A DNA stretch of 31,314 nucleotides from Bugula neritina. Its lineage: Eukaryota > Bryozoa > Gymnolaemata > Cheilostomatida > Bugulidae. Made by a program: the position numbers and the translations under genes. Every line of letters starts with the position of its first letter. The first letter of the stretch is position 1. Below are positions 10,171 to 20,369 of the stretch, one piece after another. Under the pieces are notes generated by a model, which saw only the letters and a list, made by a program, of their open reading frames with translations, was not told the origin of the DNA and did no database searches. The stretch spans positions 1 through 31,314 of the forward strand of contig CAXIUT010000210.1 of the NCBI GenBank assembly GCA_964035545.1, in the 5' to 3' direction.

Positions 10171-10769
10171 ATCTTGATATTTATTACAACAATCGTGGTA
10201 TTTATAAAAGTAAAAAGATAGTATAAAAGTAAAACTAACTGGCGGAGTAATTTAAATGTAGGAGTAAAAGTAATCCATATTCAACTTGGATATTCTGAGT
10301 GAAGCCATAAGAGGAGATACCAGGTATTTTATTTTCTATTTAGGCCTACTTTCAGTTGAAATGTCAAGATGAGGACCTCTCTTCTACAATAAAACATCAT
10401 TTTGATCATTAGTTACTTGTTTTGAAGCAGAAAAATCCTTAAGTGAGAGAGAATCAAAGTTTGAGATAGAAATCTGATAAAAAATGATTTTTTTTTGATG
10501 TATGCTGAAAAAATATCCCTATTTAATGTTTTTGTAGTAGATATTGCTCTAAGTGTTCTTATTTTACTGATAATCTATGCTGTTTTTTTGACTTTTTTGA
10601 AGACGACAATACTATTAGAGTTAAACTTTGGCAAATCGCATGTTCAATATTTAATTTACAATAGTTTTGATATTTTTCTTACTTAAACTTTGCATAGGAT
10701 CTTTTGTAGGTAAAGATTTATTATCTAATTTGTACTTCTACTTCTCAATCCATTCTTTAAATAATATAA
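10171..10769. promoter_or_regulatory. Divergent intergenic region
   Basis: About 600 nt between the minus-strand TECR-like gene and the plus-strand gene at 10770, so it should contain both promoters. It is AT-rich. A plus-strand frame around 10495-10690 encodes hydrophobic residues but lacks any family resemblance and continues in a poor frame, so it is not called as a gene. Confidence 0.35.
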
Positions 10770-11253
10770 ATGTAGCACGAGATTAAATGGTACGAATAAC
10801 GTGATAAATGGAGACAACAAAGCAAACCATACCCTGCCAACTCCCCTGACGTCTACAAACCAAACTAACTCACCATGGAAGTCTGTGACATGATCAACGA
10901 TATCATCGTATCAACTAAAGGACCATACATTCCTTTCCAGAAAAAAATCAATTTAGCTGATTTAGCCAATATAGTTTAAGAAATTTGGGATGACCAAGAT
11001 GATTGAATCAGATAAATTTAAATTATGATTTAAGATATTATCAAAAATTGAGATTTGTTGCTTAGAAAATGGGGTCTAGGTCAATCTGAAGAGGCAATCT
11101 AGCGACCATTACACCGATTATAGTGGAGAACAAGGTGTCAGCTATCCAATGGCACATGTAATAGACTCGTCCGAGGCAAACTCATAGGTGAAAGAGTCAT
11201 AGTAATAGAGGGTTTATGTTGAGAGTATTAAGGAAAACTATAAATACAGCTGA
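10770..11253 (+). CDS. Hypothetical acidic protein, about 140 aa
   Basis: Not recognised. From ATG 10770 the frame gives KWYEERDKWRQQSKPYP, then LTMEVCDMINDIIVSTKG and INLADLANI, and would stop at 11004-11006. A second open stretch in the next frame (11035-11253) reads naturally: ENGVEVNLKRQSSDHYTDYSG, SYPMAHVIDSSEANSEVKES, ending KENYKYS and TGA. A 61-nt intron (10974-11034, GTTTAA...TTTAAG) joins the two and gives 141 codons including stop. If that intron is not used, the product is a 78-residue protein ending EEIWDDQDD. No membrane segment or signal peptide is visible. It is convergent with the minus-strand gene ending at 11413. Confidence 0.45.
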
Positions 11254-11412
11254 TTGGAAGGCATCTCCACTTGGCATGGAGTTGTTTTTTATTTATTTCT
11301 GAAATGATATGTTTTTTCGACTCTCTATTGAGTTCTAATCTCGATCTGTTGACTTTAATACTTGAATAGAAGCTCTTAATATTAAAATTTTCACTATCAA
11401 TAAATATTACAA

Positions 11413-12152
11413 TCATTATTTCAAGGTCATTGAGTGTATGTATCTATTGATTTTTCTTCTTTTGCTGACATGGATTGATTTGGAGTGACTGCTGATTCTT
11501 TTAGAAGTGAGAATGGAGGTCAAACAGGTCTAGTTGATGAAGAAATAAAGGCATTTTCTCAATATAGTTGATATTTATTTGACTGAGACTAGTTCTAGGC
11601 TCTAGATGTTATCTATTTATTTTTTGAGCCATTATTCTGTGAAGTAGGTAGCTAGGATGGTTTTGTTGAGGTATTTTCTTCCTCTTTTCAAATTGATGAC
11701 TCTGATGATATTATAGAATGTCGTTATAACTTTTTAAATATCCGGAATATCCTTTTTAACTGACAAGATAATTCTTTGAATAATTTACTATGAGCATTCT
11801 CTAGCTACAAAATGTGTAAAAAAGTGATTGATGATGTTTGATTCACTATTTTTTTTTGCCGATACTAATTAACGATCCATGTTCTTTTCTCTCTTCTTCC
11901 TTGATTTCTGGTAATCTTCCTGCTGCCTTAGAGTAGGTTAAGAGGTCACTTTGGGAAGTTCCTGAGTGCTGTTGGAAGCCTGGTTCATTTGAGGCACTTG
12001 GACTGGCCATTGTAGATTGTTTTCTATTGGGACATGAGGAGAGAAGGAAGGAGGGGATCTAAATGAGGATAGAAGTACGGAAGGTAGGACGTATTTGGGT
12101 CGAAGTAGAAGGGAAATGGGGGGTTGTTTCCGAGAAAGACGTAGAAATTCAT
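11413..12152 (-). CDS. Hypothetical protein, Pro/aromatic N-terminus and helical C-terminus, 239 aa
   Basis: Starts at ATG 12152, ends at TGA 11415-11413; one 20-nt intron (12059-12078) gives 240 codons including stop. The first 25 residues are rich in Pro, Phe and Tyr (NNPPFPFYFDPN), followed by a Pro/Gln/Asn-rich linker and a basic KKREKN segment. The C-terminal 150 residues look like an all-helical domain (FFTHFVARECSEEIIQRIIL, TTFYNIIRVINLKRGRKYLN, ILATYFTEEWLKKEID). I do not recognise the family. The aromatic/proline N-terminus resembles low-complexity tails of RNA-binding factors, which is only a suggestion. Confidence 0.6.
12059..12078 (-). other. 20-nt intron in hypothetical gene
   Basis: Reads GTACTTCTATCCTCATTTAG on the minus strand, the same length as the introns in the kelch and zf-DBF genes. 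Its removal joins the ATG-containing frame to the long downstream frame. Confidence 0.65.
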
Positions 12153-12703
12153 GTTCAGAATTCTTTTAGAAATTTAAAATTTAATGGTAAATAGAGAGTT
12201 CTATTCTAATGTATACTCCCTAATATCCTAAAAGAATATTATCAGTCATTTTCAAAATAATTTATATATTTATTTTTGAACTTTTATTTTTAGAGATTAT
12301 CTTCTAATTTGTTTTTAATAAACTATTTTAAAGCAAATAAATTACAACTTTATAATAATAACAATAATTAACAAAAATAAATATGAATAAGCAAAATTGA
12401 ATATATTAAAAAGAAGATTATTTCGAATGATAACTAAGAAAGGAATAAAGTTGATAACAATAAGGCACAAATGATTTTCCAGAGAGTGGAGCGAGATCAT
12501 GGAAAGATAAAATATCAAGAAAGTGTAAATATTTTAGTCTCAATAAAGATGGAAACTTTGATGTTTCTGAGAAAAATCTATGTAATAAGATATGATCAAA
12601 GATCAATAGTTGACTAAATAAATAGATTTTTATCATAAAGATAAGGTACAAACAATGATTTTCATGATTTTTAGTTAAAATATAAATCAAACTTCAACTA
12701 ATA
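12153..12703. other. Intergenic, nothing recognised
   Basis: About 550 nt, very AT-rich, between two minus-strand genes. A minus-strand stretch at 12418-12690 is open but looks like random hydrophobic sequence without family features. It presumably holds the 3' UTR of the upstream gene and the promoter of the gene at 12152. Confidence 0.4.
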
Positions 12704-13897
12704 TCAAAGATCATTAAAGTTTTTATGAGTTTTTGACTTGTTCTTTTGATTGGGAGTTATTTATCTTTAATTTTTACTTTTCTAATTTTTATTTTATGTA
12801 TTAGCAGTTGTTCTTCCTTATTATATCTTGCCTTTTCTCAGCTATGTTTCTTGTTTCTTTTGAAGTTTAGATGATAACTAACTCAGAAAGTTATTTGACA
12901 CCATACTTGGTCTTTTTAATGTGGCTACTCTTACTGGTTATGGCTATTCTATTTATGCAATACTCTTTTTCTTGACGATATCTTATACTGTTATTTCTTT
13001 ATCTTTCTCAACTTTTTCTTCAGGTTTAGGGATTATTGATGTTTATATTTTAGGAATGGTTGGAAATTGAAGAAGAGGCGGTGGTGGTGGAGGTATTGGT
13101 GGTAATATTTATTATTTTATCTTTTCTTGAGGTTTAACTATAGATTTTTGTCTGGCTTGTGATCTATTTTATCTCGGGGGAACATTTTAAAACTATTTAT
13201 CTTTGAAGACAACATTTAATATAAATTCTATTCTTTGAATTCTACTATCTGAACTTTGTGGTTTAATGGGTATATATCTCATTTTATCAACAGCTTTTCT
13301 ATCTTGCATCTATTTCTAAGCAAAAGGTTTAGGAATAGGATTACTAATAGCCTGCATCATTTTCGATATCATACCTGAAAAAGGACCATCTTACTCCTTT
13401 GATTATATTTTTTTAGAATGAACTATCTATGTTTGAATTTTTATTTTCTACTACTAACTTTTGTCTTTAGAGTGGATTCCGTAGCGCATTCTAATTTTGC
13501 TTGATTCCATATTTTTTTATTATGTTTTTGTTAAAATGTCATCGAAATTTAACTAAATTTCTTAGATGTTGTGTTGAGGTTTTTTTAGTTTATCTGCATC
13601 TGATGATTTTGGTCGAACATGCTAACTCTACTGTACAGCATAGATACCAGTAACTTTGCCTATTTTTTTATTGAGTTATTCTATGAAGTTTTTATCTTGT
13701 GTTGCTGGTTTCTTTTATGTTTATTTTTATGGGGAAGATTATTTGACTGGTTTGTTGGTAGGTATCTAAGGTTTTTATGGTATTGGGAGGAATGTTGGTT
13801 GTGAGACGAGTCTATTTCTATTTTATTGTTTTTATTGAGCTATTTATGGTTTAATAGAGGCTCTTTCGAACATCTATTTCATCTTTTTTACATTCAT
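12704..13897 (-). CDS. Hypothetical basic protein with polyproline segment, 397 aa
   Basis: An uninterrupted frame of 398 codons from ATG 13897 to TGA 12706-12704, with TAA/TAG used throughout as Glu. It starts MNVKKMKEMFERASIKPEIA. Proline-rich segments occur near the N-terminus (TFLPIPEKPEIPTNKP) and after residue 260, where ILPPIPPPPPPLLQFP forms a classic SH3/profilin-type polyproline stretch. The rest is basic and probably disordered, with a C-terminal helix around FLSELSSKLQKKQETE. No catalytic domain or membrane segment is seen. Polyproline plus short helices suggests an actin- or cytoskeleton-related adaptor, but I do not recognise the family. It is divergent from the His-rich gene. 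Confidence 0.65.
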
Positions 13898-14335
13898 TGA
13901 TAATAATTATAAATGTTAATCAGATTTTATTGATGAAAATCTTTATTTTTTCTTAATAAATAAAGAAATAGTCTTAGTTATCTATTGATTTTAGATAAAT
14001 TTAATCAAAAAAAGATAAAATATAAGTATTAAAAATCAAGAATATTTTTACTTCTTTTTTATCATTTAATGAGATTCATGAAAATAAGTTTTGTTTATTT
14101 GATTTAAACAATTACTTCATTTGATTTTATCGTCAAATGTAACTATCAAAAAGTTTTTAGAGTTTATGTTAATTAGCTATTTAAATAGGTGAAAAATTGT
14201 TGATAGAGTTGCCTTTATCCTTGTATTTTATAACTATGATTATGAGTTTAAGATAGAGCTGATATTATTTCTTATTCTAATTGATAAATAGATTTATCAG
14301 CTGAATTTAATTAGATTTGCACATAATAAATAAAC
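13898..14335. promoter_or_regulatory. Divergent promoter region upstream of His-rich gene
   Basis: Some 440 nt separate the starts of the minus-strand polyproline gene and the plus-strand His-rich gene. The sequence is very AT-rich with many A and T runs. Because the His-rich gene shows codon usage of strong expression, its promoter should be here, but no defined element can be pointed out. Confidence 0.4.
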
Positions 14336-15661
14336 TTGATGGCTCTCAGAATCGGTGCTCTCATCCTAGCATCTTGTAATCTTCTCAGTGCAACTGTCCT
14401 TGACTATCATGACTACAAAAACCACCATGGAGCAAAAGGGAAACTCGCTCACGACCACTACGATCATCCTCACCCTCATGGACATAATGCCAAAAACTAT
14501 CACGAACCGCTTCCTAAACTTGGCATTGTCAAGACTAACTATGTCATTGGTGATTCTCCTTATGTTGAACATAAACACCACAATGATGATGATCATCATA
14601 GTCATAGTGGAAGAAGTTGGAGCTCTGATTCAAGCCATTCTCACCATTCTCATCACTCACACTACTTGGCTCATTCACCTGCTCATTCTCATCATTCAGC
14701 TCATTCTCATCACTCTCATCATTCTCATCACTCTCACTCATCTTCCCATTCTCACTCATCTTCTCACTCTCATTCCTCTTCCCACTTCTACTCTCATGTC
14801 AACCTCAACAATAACCCAGTGAAGTTCAAGTCATTAAAATACACTGCCAAAACCAAACAAATTGATGAGAAAGCTCCTATCACTATTGTGAATGTTCCTA
14901 GAATTTCAACTGCTCCTAAGACCAAGCACGTAGTTCCAAAAAATAAAAACATTAACAGATCCAACTTACCTGAATATCGCTACAAGAAAAACATTTCAGC
15001 TAAAAAGGAACTTTATTCTTATGATAACCTATTGAAGACTGCTGTTAGACCAGTCAAGAAAGTTGAAGTTGAGCTTAAGAAGACTAAGATCCGTGATGAA
15101 AAAAGCACTGATTCCAAAAGAGATCACTCTAAAAGTTCATTCTTGAAAAGATATCACTCTGAAAGTTCAAAAGGAGGACACAAATTAATGTACAAAAAAT
15201 ACAAGAGAAGCCACTCTGAAAGTTCAAAAGGACATAAAAGAATGTACAGAAAATATAAGAGAAGTCACTCCAAAGAAAGCAGAAGTTACAGTAGTGATAA
15301 CTACAAAAGAGTTCAGTTGGATAAGCTTGACAGAAAAGTAGCCAAACAGCTTCATATTGGAGATAAAATTGAAAGAATTCCTTTGAAAGTAACTAACTAT
15401 GTTGTTGGAGAAGAACATTCTTCAAGCCACAGTCACAGCTCTAGCCATGGTCATGGACATGGACATGGACATGTTCATGCTATCAAGAAAGTTTACAAAG
15501 GACATCAACACTTCAAGCATGAAGATCATGACTCTCACTCTGACTCAAGCAGTCACCACAGTCATGGACACGGACATAAAGCAGTTTATTTCAAGCCTCC
15601 ATGTGCTAACGTTTATGGATGTGTGAAGAAAGAAGTCAAAGTCTACAAAAACCACCACTGA
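14336..15661 (+). CDS. Secreted His/Ser-rich protein, 441 aa
   Basis: Starts at ATG 14336 (or the adjacent Met codon) with a signal peptide MMALRIGALILASCNLLSAT, and ends at TGA 15659-15661. The mature part begins with His/Asp-rich sequence (DYHDYKNHH, HDHYDHPHPHGH), then a long Ser-His repeat region around residues 95-155 (units such as SHHSHH and SHSHSS). A basic middle contains repeats RSHSESSKGHK/YKKYKRSHS, and a second His/Gly block HGHGHGHGH is near the C-terminus, which also has a CANVYGC pair. TNYVIGDSP and TNYVVGEEH flank the basic middle, so the protein is an internal duplication. His clusters suggest binding of Zn, Cu or Ni, or a pH-dependent extracellular matrix. All 16 Glu are GAA/GAG and all 4 Gln are CAA/CAG, unlike neighbours that use TAA/TAG often, which points to high expression. 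No known family recognised. Confidence 0.8.
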   Translation: MMALRIGALILASCNLLSATVLDYHDYKNHHGAKGKLAHDHYDHPHPHGHNAKNYHEPLPKLGIVKTNYVIGDSPYVEHKHHNDDDHHSHSGRSWSSDSSHSHHSHHSHYLAHSPAHSHHSAHSHHSHHSHHSHSSSHSHSSSHSHSSSHFYSHVNLNNNPVKFKSLKYTAKTKQIDEKAPITIVNVPRISTAPKTKHVVPKNKNINRSNLPEYRYKKNISAKKELYSYDNLLKTAVRPVKKVEVELKKTKIRDEKSTDSKRDHSKSSFLKRYHSESSKGGHKLMYKKYKRSHSESSKGHKRMYRKYKRSHSKESRSYSSDNYKRVQLDKLDRKVAKQLHIGDKIERIPLKVTNYVVGEEHSSSHSHSSSHGHGHGHGHVHAIKKVYKGHQHFKHEDHDSHSDSSSHHSHGHGHKAVYFKPPCANVYGCVKKEVKVYKNHH

Positions 15662-15740
15662 TTGACCCATCATTTATTTCAAATATGTAAATAATAACTA
15701 TATATATTATCAAATCTTTTATTGAAAGTTATATTATAAA

Positions 15741-18700
15741 ATGAGTCTTCTAGAGGATAACCAGATAGACTGTTCTGTTTACATTTGTTCATTTCAATGT
15801 TTTATTCGAGAGGCATCAATCAATATGAAGTTTCCCTGTTCTTATTTTGTGGAATGGAGTACTTCTAATAGCAAATCAATGGCAACTACATCTCGATATC
15901 GTCCTTAAAAAAATCAAGTATATATCAACTAAAAGCTAAATCTGACAACTGAGATGATATATGATCATAGTGCATTATAGTTTTCTAAGAAGGAGACTTT
16001 GGTGGAGTTATTTTTGGTAAGCAAAAGTCGTCCAGATCAGAATAAACTTGTCGGAAGGGTAACTATCGATCTTTCAAAGGTCGTAAATGTTTAAATGTAT
16101 GCTTAACCTACATAATTTAAGCTGAGTTTCTGTTCTGTTCATGGAAGTATCACCATGCAATTTATGGTCACAGAACAAAAACTTACCTCTATGAAGGTTC
16201 AAGACCTAGATAGATCATCCTTTATTGACTATATTTCTCAAATAGCTCTTAGACATCAAAAAGGTCAACCAGGAATGAAAGGAGAATCAGGACCTCATAA
16301 GATCTTATCAAATAAAAAATAAATAGATGGAAAAACATCTTTATAGAATGAAATAAAAAATTTACCATAAATAAATAGTCGTCAAGAAAGATCAAAATAT
16401 GCCAGATTGGGTCAAGGATAGCGATCATAACTCAAATAGATTAGTCAAAAGATGATTGGATAATAATAGTAGTAAGTAGTTTTATAGAAACATGTAAATA
16501 CCAATTCTAATAGGATGACTTTTGGAGGTAGAAATGCAGATAATACAATATTAGATAGATAAATCAAGAAAATTGGACTTGTAGATAAAATTAATTTATA
16601 AGAAAAATAAGAAAAATAAGATAAATATCAACATCAGAAGGTTTCTATTGATGTTCAGTTGAGTGAATAAGATAAAATGATGTAAGATGGAGGATTGTTC
16701 AGAAAATTCAAAGAAGATCTAAGAAAAAAGACTGAGCAGTCAGAGTAACCTTTATATATTGACTCAGATAAGGCTATTAAAGATATCAAAGGTATTGATT
16801 AGTTGAAAATTATAAACAATATCAAAGGAACTAGTAGTGATAAATAGATATAAAAAATACAAAAGTAGAATATTCCATTTGATAGTGATAAACCTTTTAA
16901 CAACTAAATACTTGAACAATAAAAGCAGAAATTGTTGGATTTGCAATTGTTATTATAAGAAAAATAACAAAGATAAAAATAAATGAATGAGCTCAATCAG
17001 AAGAATCTATAAGAAATAGATAATCAAGGTGGGTTAATAATTTAGCTATAATGTAAATTGGCTTAGCAGTCTAATAAGGTCTTATAAATGGAGGAATAGT
17101 TTCGGTCAATGGAATAAAAATATTTTAGTTTATTAGAACAACAGAACGAGGGTGAAGTGAAAGAAGGAGATAATTAATAGTTAAAAGCTAAATATTTTAA
17201 TTAAATTAACTAGCTTAATCAATTATTATTAGCAGGAGAACAAAAATAAAGCAAATATCAAACAAAAATAAAAGAACTTGAAGATAAAATTGTTAATCTT
17301 TAAACAAATCAACCCATAACCACTGTGGTTACTAACAATGAAGAAGAAGGGACAGATTTAATTCAAGTTATATCAGAGTTAAAGGGAATGATTGAAGTAT
17401 ACAAGAATAAGGTTGGATAGATGAGTGAGCAAATAAGTAGATTGGAAAGTAACAATCCTAAATAGCTAGAAAGTAACTATTCTAAATAGCTATAAATAAA
17501 GATTTAAGAATTGAGAATTATGACCAATAAATGTGGTGATTTAGACAATCATGTTCAAGCTTTATTGAAACAAAATAACTTTTTCTAAAGACAATTATAA
17601 GATAAAAAATCAGAATATTTGAAACTAACAAATGAACATTAGTATGCTCTTTAATAAATTAAAAATTTACAAATATAGTTGTAAGGTAAAGATCAGGAAT
17701 ATAATATGCTAGTTGCTGAATATTAGAAAGTTCTTGAAGGTAATAATAATAAAGTCTCAGAAGATATTCATGTGATATAGATGGTAGATATTGAAGGAGA
17801 ACAGAGTGATAAGAATATGAAATAGATGGTTTAATAGATATAATTTTTGAAGATGAGTCTGAAGAAGGCTTAACAATTTTCTATTGTAGATAATAAAAGT
17901 GAAGAAATAAATTAGTTATTGGAAGAAATATAATTTTTAAAAGAAAAATTAAATAATAATCCTAGAAATAAGTTTTAATAACTTAATTATGAAGGTTAAA
18001 ATAAAAAATTGTTAGCATAAATATAATTTTTAAAAGAAATACTGAAGAATAATGAATAAATTAATTCTAGACTACTTGAATAAATATAAGAATTGAAACA
18101 AAATCTTCAGAAAAGTTAAAATTTTAAAGAAGAAATAAAACAAAAATAACAATAAAATAGCATGTTGATATCTTAAAAATAATAGCTAAATGCAAAAATT
18201 AACAAACTTGAAACTGAACAAAAAGAGTTGATTAAACCTTAAAAACATAAAGAAATATAAGAATAACTAATAAAAACATCTTCTAAACTAAAAATTTAGG
18301 CAGAACGAGCTAGTACCTTTAATAGTCTTCTTTCTTCATAAAAAGAAAAGAACTCACAGATAAATAATGAAATAAAATAGTTAACTGAAAAAGTTGATAA
18401 CAATCTCAAACATATCCAGCTATTAGAGAATGAAAATAGTAATATTAAAAAGAAAATGGTTGAATATGCCAGTATTCCTTCTTAGTTATCTTCTGCAAAG
18501 GTTGATTAAAGTTAAAGTTGGTAATAAAGAAAGCAAGAATATCAGATGCGGCTGGATAGATTGAATTCTAATTTATAGGATCAGATTAACCAGAATAACT
18601 AACTTTCTTAAACTATCATTAAGTATATGTAGAAAGAAGCCAAGATGAAAGAAACTTTAAATATTTTAGAAGAATAATCTAAGTAGATATTTGTGTTATT

Positions 18701-19715
18701 TAAAGAAAAAGAACATAATGAATCAACTTACCAGAATATGATTGAAAATCTTCAGAAAGAGATGGATCGTTTGAAAACCAACTTTTATTAGATTCATAAT
18801 GAATAGCCATCTCCAATCAAGACTTCACCCAAACAATCCTCACCTAGTGCTGCTCCTGATGATAGAGATGAAACTATTACTCATCTACAGCAAGTCAATT
18901 ATTAGTTACAAGGATAAATACAAGAACTGACGATAAACTTTAATAGTTAAAAGATGTAGTTGGAATAAAAAATATTGAGAATGACTTAAGAATCAGTGGG
19001 AAGGCGAATAGAAGGGTTAGATAGTGGAGTTAAAGAGGAATTGAAGAGCATGCAACTATAGATAGGAATATGGAAATCAAGAAATAAAGATAATTAGTAA
19101 GGTCGTTTGAGGTTATAGAAAGAGTTGTTAGAGGTACAAAATTATATATAGTTAATGTAGTAATAGAAATTTGGTCTACAATCAACAAATAACGAAAAAG
19201 ACATAAAAATAATCTAACTATAGAAAGAGATGTTTAATTTATTGACTCAAATTGAATCGTTGTCGGCTTCTCCTTACTAGATAAAAATAACAACAGTATA
19301 ATCAGTTGATTCAATCGAATAGTAGCAACTTCAATCTTAACCTTAACATCTTATTTCTTAGCCACAACATTTAGTTTCTTCTGTAAATCCATCATAGTTA
19401 TCAGAATGTTTTTTATAATTAAAAAATCAGATGACAAGTCGAACAGTTAGTTCTGATTGGTAAATATTGATAAAAAATGTTCTTGATCGAAGTTTAGGAG
19501 GATAGTAAGCATCAAAATTGATAAATATCTAGTAGAAAAGTCGTTTATTATCAAAGTAGATGCAGAAGTTGAAATCTCAGTTATTGAAGAGTTCATCTAA
19601 AAATCAACAATAGAAATTGAGTTTTATGAATTTAGTTAAACGTTGTGAATCAATAATACCTTAAATAATATCAGCAGTATAATCTTTGAACCTGAATCAG
19701 AGTTCATTTTTATGA
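15741..19715 (+). CDS. NT-C2 domain and long coiled-coil protein, 1324 aa
   Basis: A single frame of 1,325 codons from ATG 15741 to TGA 19713-19715. Residues about 8-145 form an N-terminal C2 domain of the EEIG1/EHBP1 type (YICSFQCFIREASINMKFP, YFVEWSTSNSKS, ETLVELFLVSKSRPD, LVGRVTIDLSKVVN, SITMQFMV). Such domains bind membranes or partners rather than Ca2+. A linker follows (GQPGMKGESGPHK) and then from about residue 290 almost 1,000 residues of heptad-like Glu/Lys/Gln/Leu sequence predicted to be coiled coil, interrupted near residue 1030 by a Pro/Ser linker (PSPIKTSPKQSSPS). With TAR read as Glu the heptads become acidic/basic patterns typical of coiled coils. In animals and plants NT-C2 coiled-coil proteins link membranes or organelles to the cytoskeleton; this role is inferred. 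The next gene starts only 47 nt downstream. Confidence 0.8.
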
Positions 19716-19762
19716 TATCAAACATAATTATTAATATCACTATAATTAGAAATATATCAACA

Positions 19763-20158
19763 ATGAAAGAATTTGTCAAAAAAGATTAAACCAAAAGAAA
19801 GAAAAGAACACCTTAACAAGAAGTAAAGAGTGAGGAACAACCTAGGAGAGATAAAATGTAGAATAGAAAAGATAGACCCTCTAGGAAATAGAGGATAGAT
19901 GCTAAGAGGAAGGCAATGGTTGATCGTTTGAGAGTATCTAAGTCTCAAATTTAACAAAATTTAGCTGTTGCTCAATCATCTACTAAGTCAGTTGGTCGAT
20001 TTGATAGGAAAGCTCATCAGTAAGAGAAAGAACATAAAGTAAAAAGGAGAAAGGAATATTGTAATTTTAGTTCAATTGATGATTAATTAGAAAGAAACAA
20101 ATAGATATTTGAGATAGTGAGAAAAAGTGGATTCAAAAAATTGCAACATAGTTTATGA
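19763..20158 (+). CDS. RRS1-like ribosome biogenesis protein, C-terminal half only
   Basis: A 131-residue basic protein from ATG 19763 to TGA 20156-20158. RRS1 works with RPF2 to bring the 5S RNP into pre-60S ribosomes in the nucleolus. Residues about 45-125 resemble the C-terminal half of RRS1: a basic KRKAMVDRLR helix, then AVAQSSTKSVGRFDRK followed by KVKRRKEY and a short helix DELERNKEIFEIVRKS, in the same order as the STASVGKF...KKRKF...LLRVM region of animal RRS1. The conserved N-terminal domain (LLA.D.NP and LPREKPLPKP motifs) is absent, and there is no room for it because the upstream gene ends 47 nt before. Either a shortened RRS1 or a paralogue; assignment rests on motif order only. 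Confidence 0.5.
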
Positions 20159-20369
20159 TCAATTTATCTTATTTTAAAATTATTTGATATTAAGTTTTAA
20201 TTTATTTGTTTGATAAAATAAAATACATAGGAACAAATTCACTGATCATTTGTTAGTAGTTTCTATTTTTTTGAATATAATGACTAAAATATTGAATAAT
20301 TGATATCTATTCTATATATATATGGCATATATGGTATTGAATGCTTCGGTTATTCAGAATTGATTAAAT

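Noticed and set aside
12860-13900. Plus-strand reading resembling a hydrophobic, Gly-rich membrane protein if TGA is read as Trp
   Set aside because: It needs TGA as sense at many sites. The minus strand carries an uninterrupted 398-codon frame with a proper start and TGA stop; the Gly run is the complement of its polyproline codons.
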